Origin: UBA4055 sp964648295
GTDB lineage: Bacteria; UBA4055
Length of the DNA stretch: 58,668 bases
Direction of reading: 5' to 3'
Assembly: GCA_964648295.1 (NCBI GenBank)
Contig: CAZYNH010000013.1
Span: 1-58,668, forward strand
Position 1 is the stretch's first letter. Each line of letters opens with the position of its first letter. Under the pieces are notes generated by a model. That model had not been told where the DNA came from and made no database searches. It worked only from the letters and a program-made list of their open reading frames with translations. A program made the position numbers and the translations under genes. Positions 43,227 through 52,083 of this stretch are shown here, one piece after another.

Positions 43227-44261
43227 ATGAAAACGGCACTGGTACTAGGAGCGGGCGGATTTATAGGAAGCCACCTTGTAAAAAGACTGAAAAAAGAAGG
43301 CTACTGGGTCAGAGGGGTCGATCTTAAACATACGGAATTCGGTGAAACTGAAGCGGACGAATTCATAATAGGAGATCTCAGGCAGCACGATCTTGTTGAA
43401 CAGGTGATGTTCTCGCCTAACCAGAGCATAACCTTCGCAGACAATTTCGGCATAAAGGCCGACACTGAAGGTTTCGACGAAGTCTATCAGCTCGCTGCGG
43501 ATATGGGCGGTGCAGGTTTTGTTTTTTCGGGGGCCAACGATGCGGAGATCATGCATAATTCAGCGATCATAAACCTAAATGTGGCCGAGTGCGCAGTTAA
43601 ATTCCACGCCAAAAAACTTTTCTACTCGTCCTCAGCCTGCATGTACCCCGAATACAACCAGCTGGACCCTGATAACCCGAAATGCTCCGAGGATTCTGCA
43701 TATCCCGCAGCGCCGGACAGTGAATACGGCTGGGAAAAACTTTTTAGCGAAAGACTTTTCATGGCTTTCGCGAGGAACCACAAACTCAATGTGAAGATCG
43801 CAAGGTTCCATAACATCTTCGGGCCGGAAGGAACATGGAGAGGCGGAAGGGAGAAAGCCCCGGCGGCCATGTGCAGAAAATTACTGGAAACGCCCAAAGG
43901 CGGCACGATGGAAATGTGGGGAGACGGCAAGCAGACAAGATCGTTCTTATACATTGACGAATGTCTTGAGGGAATAAGAAGGCTTATGGAATCAAAAACA
44001 TTCAACGGACCCGTCAATATCGGCTCTGACGAGATGGTAACGATCAACGAGCTTGTCGAAATGGTGATGGACATCGCAAATAAAAAGGTCAGGATAAAAC
44101 ATATTCCCGGCCCACTCGGTGTGAGAGGAAGAAATTCCGACAACGCTCTTATTAAAAAGAAACTCAAATGGGTGCCTTCACAGCCGCTTAGAAAAGGAAT
44201 GGAAAAAACTTATAAGTGGATAAAACAGCAGTACGATAAAAGTTTAAAAGAAGAAAAATGA
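43227..44261 (+). CDS. GDP-mannose 3,5-epimerase-like SDR
   Basis: A 344-residue extended SDR. ADMGGAGFVFSGANDAEIM, YSSSACMYPEYNQLDPDN, RFHNIFGPEGTWRGGREKAP and GDGKQTRSFLYIDECLEGI closely follow GDP-mannose 3,5-epimerases, best known from the plant vitamin C pathway. These enzymes make GDP-L-galactose and GDP-L-gulose. The catalytic Cys (SSACMYPEY) and the Tyr/Lys of EYGWEKL are present. It has its own promoter and is followed by a terminator, so it may be expressed separately from its neighbours. No GDP-mannose synthesis gene is in the window. Its GC is visibly higher than that of the surface-protein genes just upstream. Confidence 0.9.
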   Translation: MKTALVLGAGGFIGSHLVKRLKKEGYWVRGVDLKHTEFGETEADEFIIGDLRQHDLVEQVMFSPNQSITFADNFGIKADTEGFDEVYQLAADMGGAGFVFSGANDAEIMHNSAIINLNVAECAVKFHAKKLFYSSSACMYPEYNQLDPDNPKCSEDSAYPAAPDSEYGWEKLFSERLFMAFARNHKLNVKIARFHNIFGPEGTWRGGREKAPAAMCRKLLETPKGGTMEMWGDGKQTRSFLYIDECLEGIRRLMESKTFNGPVNIGSDEMVTINELVEMVMDIANKKVRIKHIPGPLGVRGRNSDNALIKKKLKWVPSQPLRKGMEKTYKWIKQQYDKSLKEEK

Positions 44262-44278
44262 TCCTTAACAGATCACGA

Positions 44279-44307
44279 GAGCTTTAGGGAACTAAAGCTC
44301 TTTTTTT
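44279..44307 (+). terminator. Rho-independent terminator
   Basis: GAGCTTTAG (44279-44287), loop GGAA, CTAAAGCTC (44292-44300), then seven T. The 9-bp perfect stem ends the epimerase transcript, yet the next gene begins 15 nt later with no promoter visible between them. Confidence 0.85.
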
Positions 44308-44322
44308 AGAAAGGTAAATTAA

Positions 44323-45501
44323 ATGAAAGCAGCATTATTAACACTCGCGAGTTATCCGGAAGGTCTGGCGATCACGAACAGGGTGCATTATTATGCAAAA
44401 GGATTAAAGGAGAACGGTAAAGAGGTCAAAGTCTTCATTGTGAAGCCGACCGAAGTTCCGGGCAGTGTCGCTAATGAAAACAGGACAGGATCAAGGGATG
44501 GGGTCGAATTCGAGTACACCGTTAACAGCCCTGTGAGAAGCAGAAGTTTCTGGGCAAGAAGATATTATGATGTTCTTGGACCTGTTTTTGCCGCTGTTAA
44601 AGTTATAAGAGGTAATTATGACTGTGCCATACTCGTAAGCAGCGATTCGTTCTTTCATGCATATCTTTTTAAGATAGTTTTCAGGCTGTTCGGAATAAAA
44701 TTCGGTGCTGAAAGAACAGAGCTTATGTTCCATGCCAAGCGGACGGGCGGAATCTTCAAAGTTTTTAACTGGTTCTTTGCGAAAACGGTTTACAAAGGTC
44801 TGGATGTTTTTTTTACTATCTCATTCGTTCTTCAGGAGGATTATAAAAAGTACGTATCTAAAAGAACACCGGTCGTACTTATACCTGTTATCGTGGATGA
44901 GAAAGATATTTACAGACCTGAAGTGAAAAGAACAGACGATATTGTTTATACAGGACCGCTCGTTCAGAGAAAGGACGGAATACTGTTCATAATCGAAGCT
45001 TTCAATACGATTGCTTCTGAATTTCCCGGAGTAGATCTGGTCATGACAGGCGACATAAACATGACATGGGATAAAGACAAGATACTCAGGCTTGTAGATG
45101 CCAGCCCATTCAAGGACAGAATGGTATTTAAAGGCTTCGTCTCAAGAAAAGAAATGGTAGAACTGCTCAATTCAGCAGCAGCTCTAGTTCTTGCTAAACC
45201 TACTGGAGATCAGTCAGATACCTGTTTCCCTACAAAACTGGGAGAATACCTTTCAAGTGCGAATCCAATAGTCGTGACCAGAACTGGAGAGATACCATTA
45301 TATCTTGAAGACGGTAAGAACGCATACATAGCAGAACCAGACAGCGTTGGGTCATTCACTCAGAAACTCAGAGAGCTCTACACCGACAGGAAAATGGCAA
45401 AAGAGATAGGGGAAGAAGGAAGAAAGACAGCCATCAATAATTTTAATTATGTCGAGATATCAAAAAAGGTCATAAATGCTTTTGAAGAAGTTAATAAATA
45501 A
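44323..45501 (+). CDS. Family 4 glycosyltransferase
   Basis: A 392-residue GT-B enzyme. The C-terminal donor domain begins with DIVYTGPLVQRKDGILFIIE and includes PTGDQSDTCFPTKLGEYLSS near residue 300, where the first acidic residue of the EX7E motif is replaced by Asp. GEIPLYLEDGKNAYI follows. The N-terminal domain lacks a signal or TM segment, so it acts in the cytoplasm. It follows a terminator by 15 nt, so its expression depends on read-through or an unseen promoter. It overlaps the acyltransferase gene by 26 nt. Confidence 0.88.
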   Translation: MKAALLTLASYPEGLAITNRVHYYAKGLKENGKEVKVFIVKPTEVPGSVANENRTGSRDGVEFEYTVNSPVRSRSFWARRYYDVLGPVFAAVKVIRGNYDCAILVSSDSFFHAYLFKIVFRLFGIKFGAERTELMFHAKRTGGIFKVFNWFFAKTVYKGLDVFFTISFVLQEDYKKYVSKRTPVVLIPVIVDEKDIYRPEVKRTDDIVYTGPLVQRKDGILFIIEAFNTIASEFPGVDLVMTGDINMTWDKDKILRLVDASPFKDRMVFKGFVSRKEMVELLNSAAALVLAKPTGDQSDTCFPTKLGEYLSSANPIVVTRTGEIPLYLEDGKNAYIAEPDSVGSFTQKLRELYTDRKMAKEIGEEGRKTAINNFNYVEISKKVINAFEEVNK

Positions 45502-46030
45502 GTTCAGAAAGCTGATCTTCGGCATTGAACTGAACCTTACGAGCGACTATAAGAAAATTCATGTCTACAGCAAATACCTCGGAGTCAAAGCAGGCAGGAA
45601 CTGTGTTGTAACGGGCAAGATCAATTTCGGTTCAGAGCCGTACCTGATCGAGATAGGGAACAGAGTGAGGATTACGAATAACGTTACTTTTCATACGCAT
45701 GACGGAGGCGTCGGGGTACTGAGAGACAAATATCCCGGAATAAACATTTTCGGCAGGATAATCGTAAAAGATAACGTTTTTCTTGGATCCAACTCTACAA
45801 TTTTACCCGGAGTAACCATCAACGAGAATGTAATTGTAGCAGCGGGAAGCGTTGTTACCAAAGATCTTGAAGCGGATTCTGTTTATGCAGGGATCCCCGC
45901 CAGGAAGATAAGATCCTTGAAGGATTATGAAGAAAAAGCTTTAAAGAACGCGGTATATATATATTCTCATGATCCTGAAAAAAGAAAAAAGGAAATTCTG
46001 GAAAAGATATCGGGAAAAACCTTAAAATGA
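45476..46030 (+). CDS. Hexapeptide-repeat acetyltransferase
   Basis: A 184-residue left-handed beta-helix protein. The repeat region covers residues 30-160 (NCVVTGKINFG, IIVKDNVFLGSNSTILPGVT, VIVAAGSVVTKDLEADS) with the active-site His likely in NNVTFHTHDGG. It is of the maltose/galactoside O-acetyltransferase type and probably acetylates a sugar of the repeat unit. It overlaps the upstream GT4 by 26 nt and the next acetyltransferase by 4 nt. Confidence 0.88.
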   Translation: MLLKKLINKFRKLIFGIELNLTSDYKKIHVYSKYLGVKAGRNCVVTGKINFGSEPYLIEIGNRVRITNNVTFHTHDGGVGVLRDKYPGINIFGRIIVKDNVFLGSNSTILPGVTINENVIVAAGSVVTKDLEADSVYAGIPARKIRSLKDYEEKALKNAVYIYSHDPEKRKKEILEKISGKTLK

Positions 46031-46608
46031 AAATAAAAGAACTTGGATATCTGCTTAAATGCGACCTCTTCAGAATATCAGGGAATGATTCAGTCAGATA
46101 TTTCTTAAGGCAGTTATTCTTCGGAGAATCATTCAAATACATTTTCTGGATGAGACTGACCGGTTATCTGAGGAATTCAGCTTTTTATTTGAAACCGGCT
46201 TTTATCGTTTCTTATTTCATTCTGAAACATTACAGATACAAATTCGGAATATATATTCCCGATCAGACTAAAATAGGCAGGGGGTTCTACATCGGGCACT
46301 TCGGAGGGATAATAATCAACCCTGATTGCATAATAGGTAACAACTGCAATATTTCACACGGCGTCACGCTTGGTTCTACAAGCCGGGGATCAAAAAAAGG
46401 AAGTCCCGTCATAGGTGATAATGTTTATATCGGTCCGGGCGCCAAGATCATAGGGGCTGTCCGTATCGGTAATAATGCGGCTGTCGGCGCGAACTGTGTT
46501 GTCACAAAGGACATTGCCGATAATTCTGTCGCGGTCGGTATCCCCGCTACGGTTATTTCAAGTAAAGGATCGGAAGGCTATATTAACAACATCAGACCGG
46601 GTAGATGA
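46027..46608 (+). CDS. Serine acetyltransferase-like hexapeptide protein
   Basis: A 193-residue protein with a short helical N-terminus (FIVSYFILKHYRYKFG) and a CysE-type left-handed helix: FYIGHFGGIIINPDCIIGNN, NISHGVTLGS with the His, PVIGDNVYIGPGAKIIG and AVGANCVVTKDIADNSV. In polysaccharide loci this subclass acetylates sugars rather than making cysteine; standalone CysE is longer. It overlaps its neighbours on both sides by 4 nt and lies between glycosyltransferases, which supports a glycan role. Confidence 0.86.
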   Translation: MKIKELGYLLKCDLFRISGNDSVRYFLRQLFFGESFKYIFWMRLTGYLRNSAFYLKPAFIVSYFILKHYRYKFGIYIPDQTKIGRGFYIGHFGGIIINPDCIIGNNCNISHGVTLGSTSRGSKKGSPVIGDNVYIGPGAKIIGAVRIGNNAAVGANCVVTKDIADNSVAVGIPATVISSKGSEGYINNIRPGR

Positions 46609-47690
46609 AGGTTCTCTTCATAATAGACTCACTCGTGAAAGGTGGTAAAGAGAGAAGGTTCGTTGAGCTTCTTAAAGGCATTGACAGAACTGAAATAGAT
46701 TACAGATATATACTTCTTACAGATATAATAGATTTTGATGTATCAGAGACTTTGAAGGTAAAGCCGATCATTATTAAAAGAAAGATCAGAAAAGATCCTT
46801 CGGTATTTTTCAAGATTCTTTCAATTTGTAAAGAATTCAGGCCTGATGTAATTAATGCATGGGGCTTTATGCCTGCTTTTTATGTTTTTCCAATTGCGTA
46901 CATGACCGGCACAAAATTTGTGAATTCAATGATTATTGACGCGCCGGCTGTAACTAATCTCAGAACGAAATTGTTTTCGAAGATAATATTTCATTTTTCC
47001 GATGTGATCACCTCTAATTCTTATGCAGGGCTGGATTCATATAAAGTAGGGCGGGGAAAAAACAAAAAAGTTGAAGTGATAAGGAACGGATTCGATTTTT
47101 CAAGAATAAACAACATCAGAAGTTCTTCAGAAATGAAGAAGGAACTGGGAATAGAAGAAGACAAGCTGGTCGTAGGAATGGTTGCAGCCTTCAGGTATCA
47201 TAAGGATTATATTTCTATAATCACAGCTGCTAAGGCAGTATTAGACAAGAGAAATGATGTGGTCTTCGTCCTTGTAGGTGATGGTCCTGACCTGAAAAGC
47301 TCAAAGGAGGCGGCATCAGGATATAGCGGAATTGTTTTTACTGGTAAGAGGTCCGACATTGAATCTATTGTTAATGCCTGTGATCTGTGTGTACTTTCGA
47401 CATATACGGAAGGTATTTCAAATTCGATCATCGAATATATGGCACTGGGAAAAGCCGTAGTGGCAACTGACGGAGGCGGGACAAAAGAACTTGTTGAGGA
47501 TGGGATAACAGGATTTCTGGTACCCCAAAGATCACCGCTTGTTTTATCCGAGAGGATAATTCAGCTGTTAGAGGATGTTGATCTGAGAAAAAAAATGGGC
47601 GCAAAGGGGAAAGAAAAGATCATTAATCGTTACGATATGGGAAAAATGGTCTCTAAATATTTAGATCTTTTTTGTGAAAAGAAGGGATAA
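46605..47690 (+). CDS. Family 4 glycosyltransferase
   Basis: A 361-residue GT-B enzyme with the N-terminal glycine loop SLVKGGKERRFVELLKG and donor-site features VVGMVAAFRYHKDYISIITA, VLVGDGPDLKSSK and the EX7E motif EGISNSIIEYMALGKAVVAT. It shows no TM segment. It overlaps the preceding acetyltransferase by 4 nt and is followed 18 nt later by another GT4. It adds one sugar to the lipid-linked unit; the linkage is unknown. Confidence 0.92.
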   Translation: MKVLFIIDSLVKGGKERRFVELLKGIDRTEIDYRYILLTDIIDFDVSETLKVKPIIIKRKIRKDPSVFFKILSICKEFRPDVINAWGFMPAFYVFPIAYMTGTKFVNSMIIDAPAVTNLRTKLFSKIIFHFSDVITSNSYAGLDSYKVGRGKNKKVEVIRNGFDFSRINNIRSSSEMKKELGIEEDKLVVGMVAAFRYHKDYISIITAAKAVLDKRNDVVFVLVGDGPDLKSSKEAASGYSGIVFTGKRSDIESIVNACDLCVLSTYTEGISNSIIEYMALGKAVVATDGGGTKELVEDGITGFLVPQRSPLVLSERIIQLLEDVDLRKKMGAKGKEKIINRYDMGKMVSKYLDLFCEKKG

Positions 47691-47708
47691 AAAAGAAGGT
47701 ATTTAATT

Positions 47709-48776
47709 ATGACTAAGCTAAAAATACTTATTAATACTCCGGACATAAACAAGATTGGCGGAGTGGCTAATTTCTTTCAGTCTCTTGAAGGAAAGTTTAT
47801 AAATGAAGTCAGATACAACTATATCGGAGGTTCATCAAAAAAATCGAATTTTATATTAAGCCTGCTGTCAGACTATATAAGATTTTTTGCAATTCTGCTT
47901 AAATTCAGACCTGATATCGTTCATATTAATCCTTCACTTGATAAAAAATCAGTATTGCGGGACGCTGTCTATGTACTGATATCCAAACTGTTTTTCAGAA
48001 AACTGCTGGTTTTCTGGCACGGCTGGCAGGAGAAAACAGAACATTCAGTTACAAAAAAATACTCAAGAATATTTAAGCGGATATTTAATCTGGCTGACGC
48101 GCACTGCGTTCTGGCCTCTGATTTCAGGACGGCGCTCTTGAGATGGGGAATATCTAAACCGGTATTTTTAGAAACAACAATCTTTAACGAAGATATTCTT
48201 TCAGGATTTAAAATTGAGGAAAAGAGCTATGAACCTTCGGTTCTGTTCTTATCGAGGATCGAGGAAGAAAAAGGCATCTTTATCGCTCTTGAAACATTCG
48301 AGAGAATCGCAGAAAAATTTCCGTTACTCAAAATGAAAGTGGCCGGAACCGGCAATGGCCTTGAAAGAGCCAAAAGATTCGTTGAGGAAAAGAACCTGAA
48401 AAATATTCAGTTTCTAGGGTTCGTTACCGGAAATGATAAACGGAAAGTAATTCAGGAAAGCCTGATAAATTTCTTCCCTACTTTTTACGGCGAGGGAATG
48501 CCTATTTCGATCCTGGAGTCAATGGCATGCGGTTCGATAATTATAACCAGACCTGTTGGAGGAATAAAAGACTTCTTTGAGGTTGATAAAATGGGATATG
48601 CATTTGAAAGCAGGGAATCTTCGGTGTATGCGGATTACTTAAGTAAACTGATATGCGATCCTGAAATGATTAAAACGATATCTGAATTCAATCACAAATA
48701 CGCGCTCGAGAATTTCAGAGCTTCAAAAGTCGCTCAGAGGATCGAGAAGATTTATTCCGATCTTATCGAAAAATGA
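47709..48776 (+). CDS. Family 4 glycosyltransferase
   Basis: A 355-residue GT-B enzyme. PDINKIGGVANFFQSLEG is the acceptor-side loop, and FLSRIEEEKGIFIALETFER, KVAGTGNGLERAKRF and YGEGMPISILESMACGSIII form the donor domain with EX7E. A hydrophobic FILSLLSDYIRFFAILLKF near residue 55 may be membrane-associating. It overlaps the beta-helix gene by 4 nt. Confidence 0.92.
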   Translation: MTKLKILINTPDINKIGGVANFFQSLEGKFINEVRYNYIGGSSKKSNFILSLLSDYIRFFAILLKFRPDIVHINPSLDKKSVLRDAVYVLISKLFFRKLLVFWHGWQEKTEHSVTKKYSRIFKRIFNLADAHCVLASDFRTALLRWGISKPVFLETTIFNEDILSGFKIEEKSYEPSVLFLSRIEEEKGIFIALETFERIAEKFPLLKMKVAGTGNGLERAKRFVEEKNLKNIQFLGFVTGNDKRKVIQESLINFFPTFYGEGMPISILESMACGSIIITRPVGGIKDFFEVDKMGYAFESRESSVYADYLSKLICDPEMIKTISEFNHKYALENFRASKVAQRIEKIYSDLIEK

Positions 48777-50797
48777 AAATTAAATTATTAATATCTTTCA
48801 TTTGTTTCTATACAGGCGTGTCTTTTTCTGAGACTTTTTATGTATCTAACCTGCATGATCGGCTAGGCAGAACTAGAATTCTTCCTGAACGAATACCGGC
48901 TGTATTGTCAAGTACAAAGATTAAGGCCGATTCTGTCCTTTTTAAAAGAGGAGAAAGGTTCTTTATTAAGAATGATATTACGAAAAACATGCAGAATAAT
49001 ATTTATTTTGGTGATTACGGAGAACCTTCATTACCTGCTCCGATACTTGACGGAAGCCTGTATCATTTCAGATTCGATGCTAAGGAATGGTCGGATCACG
49101 AGATTATAAACGGCATTAAATTCTATAAAAAAAAGATTAAAGGATTAGAGCAGGTAGAAAATGTCTATGCCGGTATTGAACCTATGGTACTTGCGAGAGA
49201 ACCGGATGATAATGAGACTGTAATAACAGGGGAGAAAAACTCATATACAGGTTTTTACAGAATTGACAGTGTGGATGTTAAGAATGATAAATGTGTTTTC
49301 TTAGATAAATCAAACAGAAAGAACTGGACCGGTGCAGAGGTTGTGACTAAGACCAGGCAGTGGACTTATGAAAAAAGAATAGTTAACAACACCGGATCCC
49401 GTTTTGAGACAGATGAAAATACTGTTCATCCGATCCAGAAAGGATGGGGTTATTTTATCAGGAGACATTTCGACGCGCTTGACAGCGTGAATGAGTGGTT
49501 CTTTGACGAAGCGGAAGGAATCCTTTACTTTTTACCCGTCAGTGATAATTGTACCGTGTATGTTTCCGGCAATGCTGATGAAATGAACAGCGGATTCGAC
49601 CTTAAATACAAAAAGAATATCACTATCGAGAATTTATCTTTTTTTAATTATAAATTTGGTGTAAAGCTTGTAGGATCTCAGGATATAGTTGTTAGAGGCT
49701 GTTTTTTCAGGAACTGCATATACGGAGTAATGAACAAGACCACATATCTTGAAAGAATAGAAGTGAGCGGGAATGAGTTCCGGAATATGATGAGCTACGG
49801 AATAAGACTGCTCGCCAACAACTGCAACATTGAGAAAAATGACATTGACAGTGTCGGGCTTTCAATGTACAGTGAAAGCCGTGGGTTTGATAATCTGAAC
49901 GGAATTGAGATCTACGGGAAAAACAATATAATAACAAAGAACAGGATAAGTAATGTAGGCTATTGCGCCGTCAGGATATACAACTGCCCGGGCACGAAAG
50001 TTGTGAGGAACGAAATACAGAATACCAATTTGACGGTCGCCGACGGAGGAGCTATCTACAGTTATCATTCAATGAACGGAAACAAACTGATAAGAGGCAA
50101 CACAGTTAAAAACGCCTACGGGAATGTTAACGGTACAACAGGCGATAAAGACCATGCATGCGGGATTTATCTTGACGAGCTGTCTCTTCATTTCAGAGTG
50201 GACAGCAATTATGTTTCAAACTGCGGAGACGGTATTTATATTCAGAATTCACGATCCGATACCGTAATGTATAATTATACTGAGAACAACAGAAAAAACG
50301 AACTTCATATAAATCATGCGGGATCCATCCTTAACGGAGGGAAACTGAATATGAGAAACGATCCTGATTTCGACCCTGAAAAGCTTGATTCGATCCCGAA
50401 AGATTATTATTGGGATAATAAAGAACAACTTATGTACTATAAAAACAAAAACAATGGTGTGGTCTATTTGAGACCGGGGAACAATCTTATTTCCTCAAAC
50501 ACATTTATTCCCGGCAGGAACAGATACACTTTCGGGTTCCGGACCTGGCGCCATATTAATGACGATGCAGTTTACGAACTGACAGGCAATAATGATTTCT
50601 TCAGAGACAATGTTCCTGAAGAAAAGCTTCAAGACGCTAGTTTTCAGATTGTCGGAGGCAATGTAAAGGATTTTTATCAGAACGGAAAGAATTTCGACAA
50701 TCTGAAAAGCGTTTTCGATAAGACAAAATACGATTATCTGAAGTCGCCTCCCCATATATACATAGGAAGAGGAAGAAAGTATCAGGTAGAAAAATAG
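48773..50797 (+). CDS. Secreted right-handed beta-helix protein
   Basis: A 674-residue exported protein (signal KIKLLISFICFYTGVSFS). The first 265 residues include SNLHDRLGRTRILPERIPAV, reminiscent of polysaccharide-associated beta-helix proteins. A parallel beta-helix follows (residues about 275-510) with repeats such as NITIENLSFFNYKFGVKLVG, NCNIEKNDIDSVGLSMYSES and NIITKNRISNVGYCAVRIYN. The fold is shared by polysaccharide lyases, mannuronan epimerases and glycosidases. Because it is co-translated with cytoplasmic GT4 genes (4-nt overlap), it probably acts on the product of this locus, for example as a lyase, epimerase or binding protein. The catalytic residues cannot be assigned. Confidence 0.82.
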   Translation: MKIKLLISFICFYTGVSFSETFYVSNLHDRLGRTRILPERIPAVLSSTKIKADSVLFKRGERFFIKNDITKNMQNNIYFGDYGEPSLPAPILDGSLYHFRFDAKEWSDHEIINGIKFYKKKIKGLEQVENVYAGIEPMVLAREPDDNETVITGEKNSYTGFYRIDSVDVKNDKCVFLDKSNRKNWTGAEVVTKTRQWTYEKRIVNNTGSRFETDENTVHPIQKGWGYFIRRHFDALDSVNEWFFDEAEGILYFLPVSDNCTVYVSGNADEMNSGFDLKYKKNITIENLSFFNYKFGVKLVGSQDIVVRGCFFRNCIYGVMNKTTYLERIEVSGNEFRNMMSYGIRLLANNCNIEKNDIDSVGLSMYSESRGFDNLNGIEIYGKNNIITKNRISNVGYCAVRIYNCPGTKVVRNEIQNTNLTVADGGAIYSYHSMNGNKLIRGNTVKNAYGNVNGTTGDKDHACGIYLDELSLHFRVDSNYVSNCGDGIYIQNSRSDTVMYNYTENNRKNELHINHAGSILNGGKLNMRNDPDFDPEKLDSIPKDYYWDNKEQLMYYKNKNNGVVYLRPGNNLISSNTFIPGRNRYTFGFRTWRHINDDAVYELTGNNDFFRDNVPEEKLQDASFQIVGGNVKDFYQNGKNFDNLKSVFDKTKYDYLKSPPHIYIGRGRKYQVEK

Positions 50798-50821
50798 ATA
50801 TCTGTTACTGTTATTTTGCAG

Positions 50822-50850
50822 TTGATTGTCAGACCTAATTATTTTATATT
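50822..50850 (+). promoter_or_regulatory. Sigma70-like promoter
   Basis: TTGATT (50822-50827), a 17-nt spacer, TATATT (50845-50850), 36 nt before the TTG start at 50887. It may start the toroid-CitE-MaoC-CitE-AAC(3) unit. Confidence 0.65.
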
Positions 50851-50886
50851 TTAATAAATTTAAGCGATTGATCGCAGGGGTGTTGT

Positions 50887-52083
50887 TTGTATAAAATAGA
50901 ATCAGTTGTAAAAAATGACATTGACAGGCTGATCGAATATATAGTATCCGAAAACTATAAAGGATATGATCCTTACGACACATTAAGTTCAAAGATGCCG
51001 TTCAGCCGGCTTCCAAAAAAACTGCAGCAGGCTGCGATACAGCTTCAGATCAGAAATCCTTTAAATATCAGACCGGCTCTCGGAATACAAAAGCTTCAGG
51101 GTGTTAAGGCTTCGGCAGTGATTCTTCAGGGGTTAAGCGTTTATTACAGATCAAATCCTTCAACATGTCTAAAAGAAAAAATGGATTTCCTTTTTGACTG
51201 GATTCTTGAAAACAGAACTGACGGCTTTGAGGGATACTGCTGGGGAGTCCCTTTCCCGCTTGCGCTTTCTGATAAGAGCAGAGCGGTCAACGATCCTTCT
51301 GCGGTTCTCGCATCGATAGTAGCAGAGACATTTTATGAATATTATCTCGCCACAGGCAGCGAAAAAGTTAAAGCGGCTATTGAAGGCATCACAAAATTCA
51401 TAAGAACGCATGTACCTGTTACTGAAGACGAAAAAGGTATTTGCTATAGCTATACGACAAAAATAAAAGATGTTATTTACAACGCCAATACATTTGTAGC
51501 AGAGACTTTTGCGAAGACCTACACATTTACCAGAGATGATAAGCTGAAAGAGGATGCGGTAAGATGCCTTGAGTATAATATCGCTTATCAGAAGGCGGAC
51601 GGGTCATGGCCTTACGGTATTCATCCCAAAACAGGCGTGGAAAGGAACCAGATAGACTTTCATCAGGGATTCGTTCTTAATTCAATGTATGACACGGTAA
51701 AACTGCTGGGGCTGACGGACGCTAAATATGAGAATTCGATCAGAAAAGGTCTTGAGTATTATAAAAATTTTCAGTTCGACAAGGACGGCGCTTCATACTG
51801 GCGCGTTCCGAAAAAATATCCGATCGATGCACATAATCAGGGTGTCGGGATAATAACATTCGCAAAGCTTTCGGAATATTCTCCTGATTACCTCGATTTT
51901 GCGGTAAAGATAGCAGAGTGGACTGACAAAAATCTAAGAGATGAGAAGAAAGGTTACTATTACTATCAGAAAACGCCTTTATATACGAACAAAATATCAT
52001 ATATCAGATGGAATCAGGCATGGATGCTTCTCGGGCTTGCTCATCTTTATCTAAAATTGTCTGAGAAACAGAAGAATGCTTAA
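50887..52083 (+). CDS. Alpha/alpha-toroid (six-hairpin-like) protein
   Basis: A 398-residue protein from TTG 50887 with AGGGG 6 nt upstream. No signal peptide is seen. The sequence shows repeated helical hairpins, e.g. FLFDWILENRTDGFEGYCWG, DPSAVLASIVAETFYEYYLA, CLEYNIAYQKADGSWPYGIH and RNQIDFHQGFVLNSMYDTVK, as in (alpha/alpha)6 glycosidases, lyases and epimerases. Homologues in O-antigen loci are often labelled with an unrelated dehydratase name; I do not adopt it. It may act on cytoplasmic or lipid-linked sugar. Its end overlaps the first CitE-like gene by 8 nt, linking it to the acyl-CoA cassette. Confidence 0.78.
   Translation: MYKIESVVKNDIDRLIEYIVSENYKGYDPYDTLSSKMPFSRLPKKLQQAAIQLQIRNPLNIRPALGIQKLQGVKASAVILQGLSVYYRSNPSTCLKEKMDFLFDWILENRTDGFEGYCWGVPFPLALSDKSRAVNDPSAVLASIVAETFYEYYLATGSEKVKAAIEGITKFIRTHVPVTEDEKGICYSYTTKIKDVIYNANTFVAETFAKTYTFTRDDKLKEDAVRCLEYNIAYQKADGSWPYGIHPKTGVERNQIDFHQGFVLNSMYDTVKLLGLTDAKYENSIRKGLEYYKNFQFDKDGASYWRVPKKYPIDAHNQGVGIITFAKLSEYSPDYLDFAVKIAEWTDKNLRDEKKGYYYYQKTPLYTNKISYIRWNQAWMLLGLAHLYLKLSEKQKNA

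Noticed and set aside
43622..44167. 181-residue minus-strand frame opposite the GDP-mannose 3,5-epimerase
   Set aside because: The plus-strand gene is well recognised over this span; the antisense frame has no ribosome site or recognisable domain.
50495..50992. 165-residue minus-strand frame at the beta-helix/toroid junction
   Set aside because: It overlaps two well-supported plus-strand genes and a promoter, and shows no domain.
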